This document shows, piece by piece, positions 7,407-7,865 of a stretch of DNA of 7,865 nucleotides. Origin of the DNA: an uncultured cyanobacterium (GTDB lineage: Bacteria; Cyanobacteriota; Cyanobacteriia; PCC-6307; Cyanobiaceae). The stretch spans positions 1 to 7,865 of the forward strand of contig CAIYSK010000193.1 of the NCBI GenBank assembly GCA_903928835.1, in the 5' to 3' direction. A program made the translations under genes and the position numbers. Each line of letters begins with the position of its first letter. Within the stretch, counting starts at the first letter, position 1. Below the pieces are notes generated by a model that searched no databases, was not told the DNA's origin, and worked only from the letters and a program-made list of their open reading frames with translations.

Positions 7407-7461
7407 GCGGTGCGCCGAAGGAGTACCACCAGGCTAGGGGAGAAACACAAGATCCAGTGGG

Positions 7462-7482
7462 AAAACTGCCAACCACAGGCAG
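7462..7482 (-). terminator. Probable weak intrinsic terminator after gatA
   Basis: Read on the minus strand, CTGCC (7482-7478), a seven-base loop and GGCAG (7470-7466) form a 5-bp stem followed at once by TTTT (7465-7462). It lies 24 nt past the gatA stop and about 55 nt before the dnaE start. A second small inverted repeat (CACCA-GATG-TGGTG, 7487-7500) precedes it without a T run. The stem is short, so efficiency may be modest. The rest of this 100-nt gap shows no convincing dnaE promoter. Confidence 0.45.
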
Positions 7483-7506
7483 CACACACCAGATGTGGTG
7501 CCAGGC

Positions 7507-7865
7507 CTAGGGCACCAGGGCAGCAACAGGCCGCTTCTCCATCACCCGGGCCGCGCCTTCGTAGTGGTGGGCCACCTGAAGCAAGCGGGGCTCCTCGAGC
7601 ACATTGGTGATCAACTGCAACCCAATGGGCAAGCCCTGGGAATCAAAACCACAGGGAAGGCTGATGGCTGGCAAGCCAGCCATGTTGGCCGGGATGGTGA
7701 GCAGGTCCGCCAGGTACATCGCCAGGGGATCCTCGCTGTGGGCCCCAAAGCCAAAGGCGGTGGTGGGCGAGGTGGGGGTGAGCAGCACGTCGACACCGGT
7801 AAAGGCCCGATCGAAATCGCGGCGAATCAAGGTGCGCACCTGTTGGGCCTTTTTGTAATAGGCAT
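7507..7865 (-). CDS. gatA: Glutamyl-tRNA(Gln)/Asp-tRNA(Asn) amidotransferase subunit A, 3' end
   Basis: GatA is the amidase subunit of GatCAB, which converts mischarged Glu-tRNA(Gln), and in some organisms Asp-tRNA(Asn), to the correct amide form using glutamine. Cyanobacteria generally need it because they lack glutaminyl-tRNA synthetase. The last 118 residues are visible, with the reading frame open to the window end. They read [17 protein letters not shown], then [15 protein letters not shown], the conserved [20 protein letters not shown] segment, and IGLQLI near the C-terminus, all typical of the amidase signature family and of GatA in particular. The catalytic Ser-cisSer-Lys triad lies upstream, outside the window. 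A GTG at 7839-7837 falls inside the conserved helix and is not the start. The stop TAG is at 7509-7507, followed by the probable terminator and then dnaE. Confidence 0.95.
   Translation of the reverse strand, partial: AYYKKAQQVRTLIRRDFDRAFTGVDVLLTPTSPTTAFGFGAHSEDPLAMYLADLLTIPANMAGLPAISLPCGFDSQGLPIGLQLITNVLEEPRLLQVAHHYEGAARVMEKRPVAALVP

Noticed and set aside
7407..7445. Possible extended -10 element (TGGTACTCC on the minus strand) for dnaE
   Set aside because: The hexamer is a poor match to the consensus, no -35 stands at the right distance, and it would leave a near-leaderless mRNA. It is too weak to annotate.
6234..7610. Long open frame (458 codons) on the plus strand opposite dnaE
   Set aside because: It is antisense to the conserved PHP and polymerase domains of dnaE, is rich in His, Gly and Gln as expected of a high-GC shadow frame, and resembles no protein I know.
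1..7865. Search for mobile elements, CRISPR arrays, tRNA or rRNA genes, and defence or biosynthetic clusters
   Set aside because: Almost every base is accounted for by conserved housekeeping genes. No terminal inverted repeats, regular spacers or structured RNA genes were seen.

Overview
The window is an ordinary, densely packed stretch of a high-GC cyanobacterial chromosome, most probably a marine or brackish picocyanobacterium (Synechococcus/Cyanobium type). Three things point there: a PAM68-type photosystem II assembly protein, a single-chain DnaE whose PHP metal site is intact and whose split-intein site is unoccupied, and very short intergenic gaps. I also saw no copy of the HIP1 palindrome GCGATCGC, which is frequent in many other cyanobacteria; that was a search by eye.

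Layout, left to right: the 5' half of dnaG (primase, minus strand, cut by the window start); a head-to-head EamA/DMT-family membrane transporter (plus); a small unrecognised lipoprotein gene (minus) whose 3' end overlaps the transporter tail to tail by 23 nt; ruvA (plus), diverging from the lipoprotein gene with 21 nt between them; rpsO (plus) behind a 77-nt leader; the PAM68-like gene (plus); a convergent 18-nt gap; the complete dnaE (minus, 1176 residues, TTG start); a 100-nt gap with a probable intrinsic terminator; and the last 118 codons of gatA (minus, cut by the window end). No gene-free stretch exceeds about 100 nt.

Functionally this is housekeeping: replication (DnaG, DnaE), Holliday-junction processing (RuvA), translation (S15, GatA) and photosystem assembly (PAM68). 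ruvA, rpsO and PAM68 could share a plus-strand transcript. gatA and dnaE are co-directional but probably separated by the terminator. I see no mobile element, CRISPR array, tRNA, rRNA or defence system, and no evidence of a new multi-gene system.

The most striking unexplained signal is a perfect 24-bp palindrome inside the early coding region of dnaE. Next come a nine-base G/C homopolymer in the signal-peptide region of the unknown lipoprotein gene, the TTG start of dnaE, and overlapping alternative hairpins in the rpsO leader.
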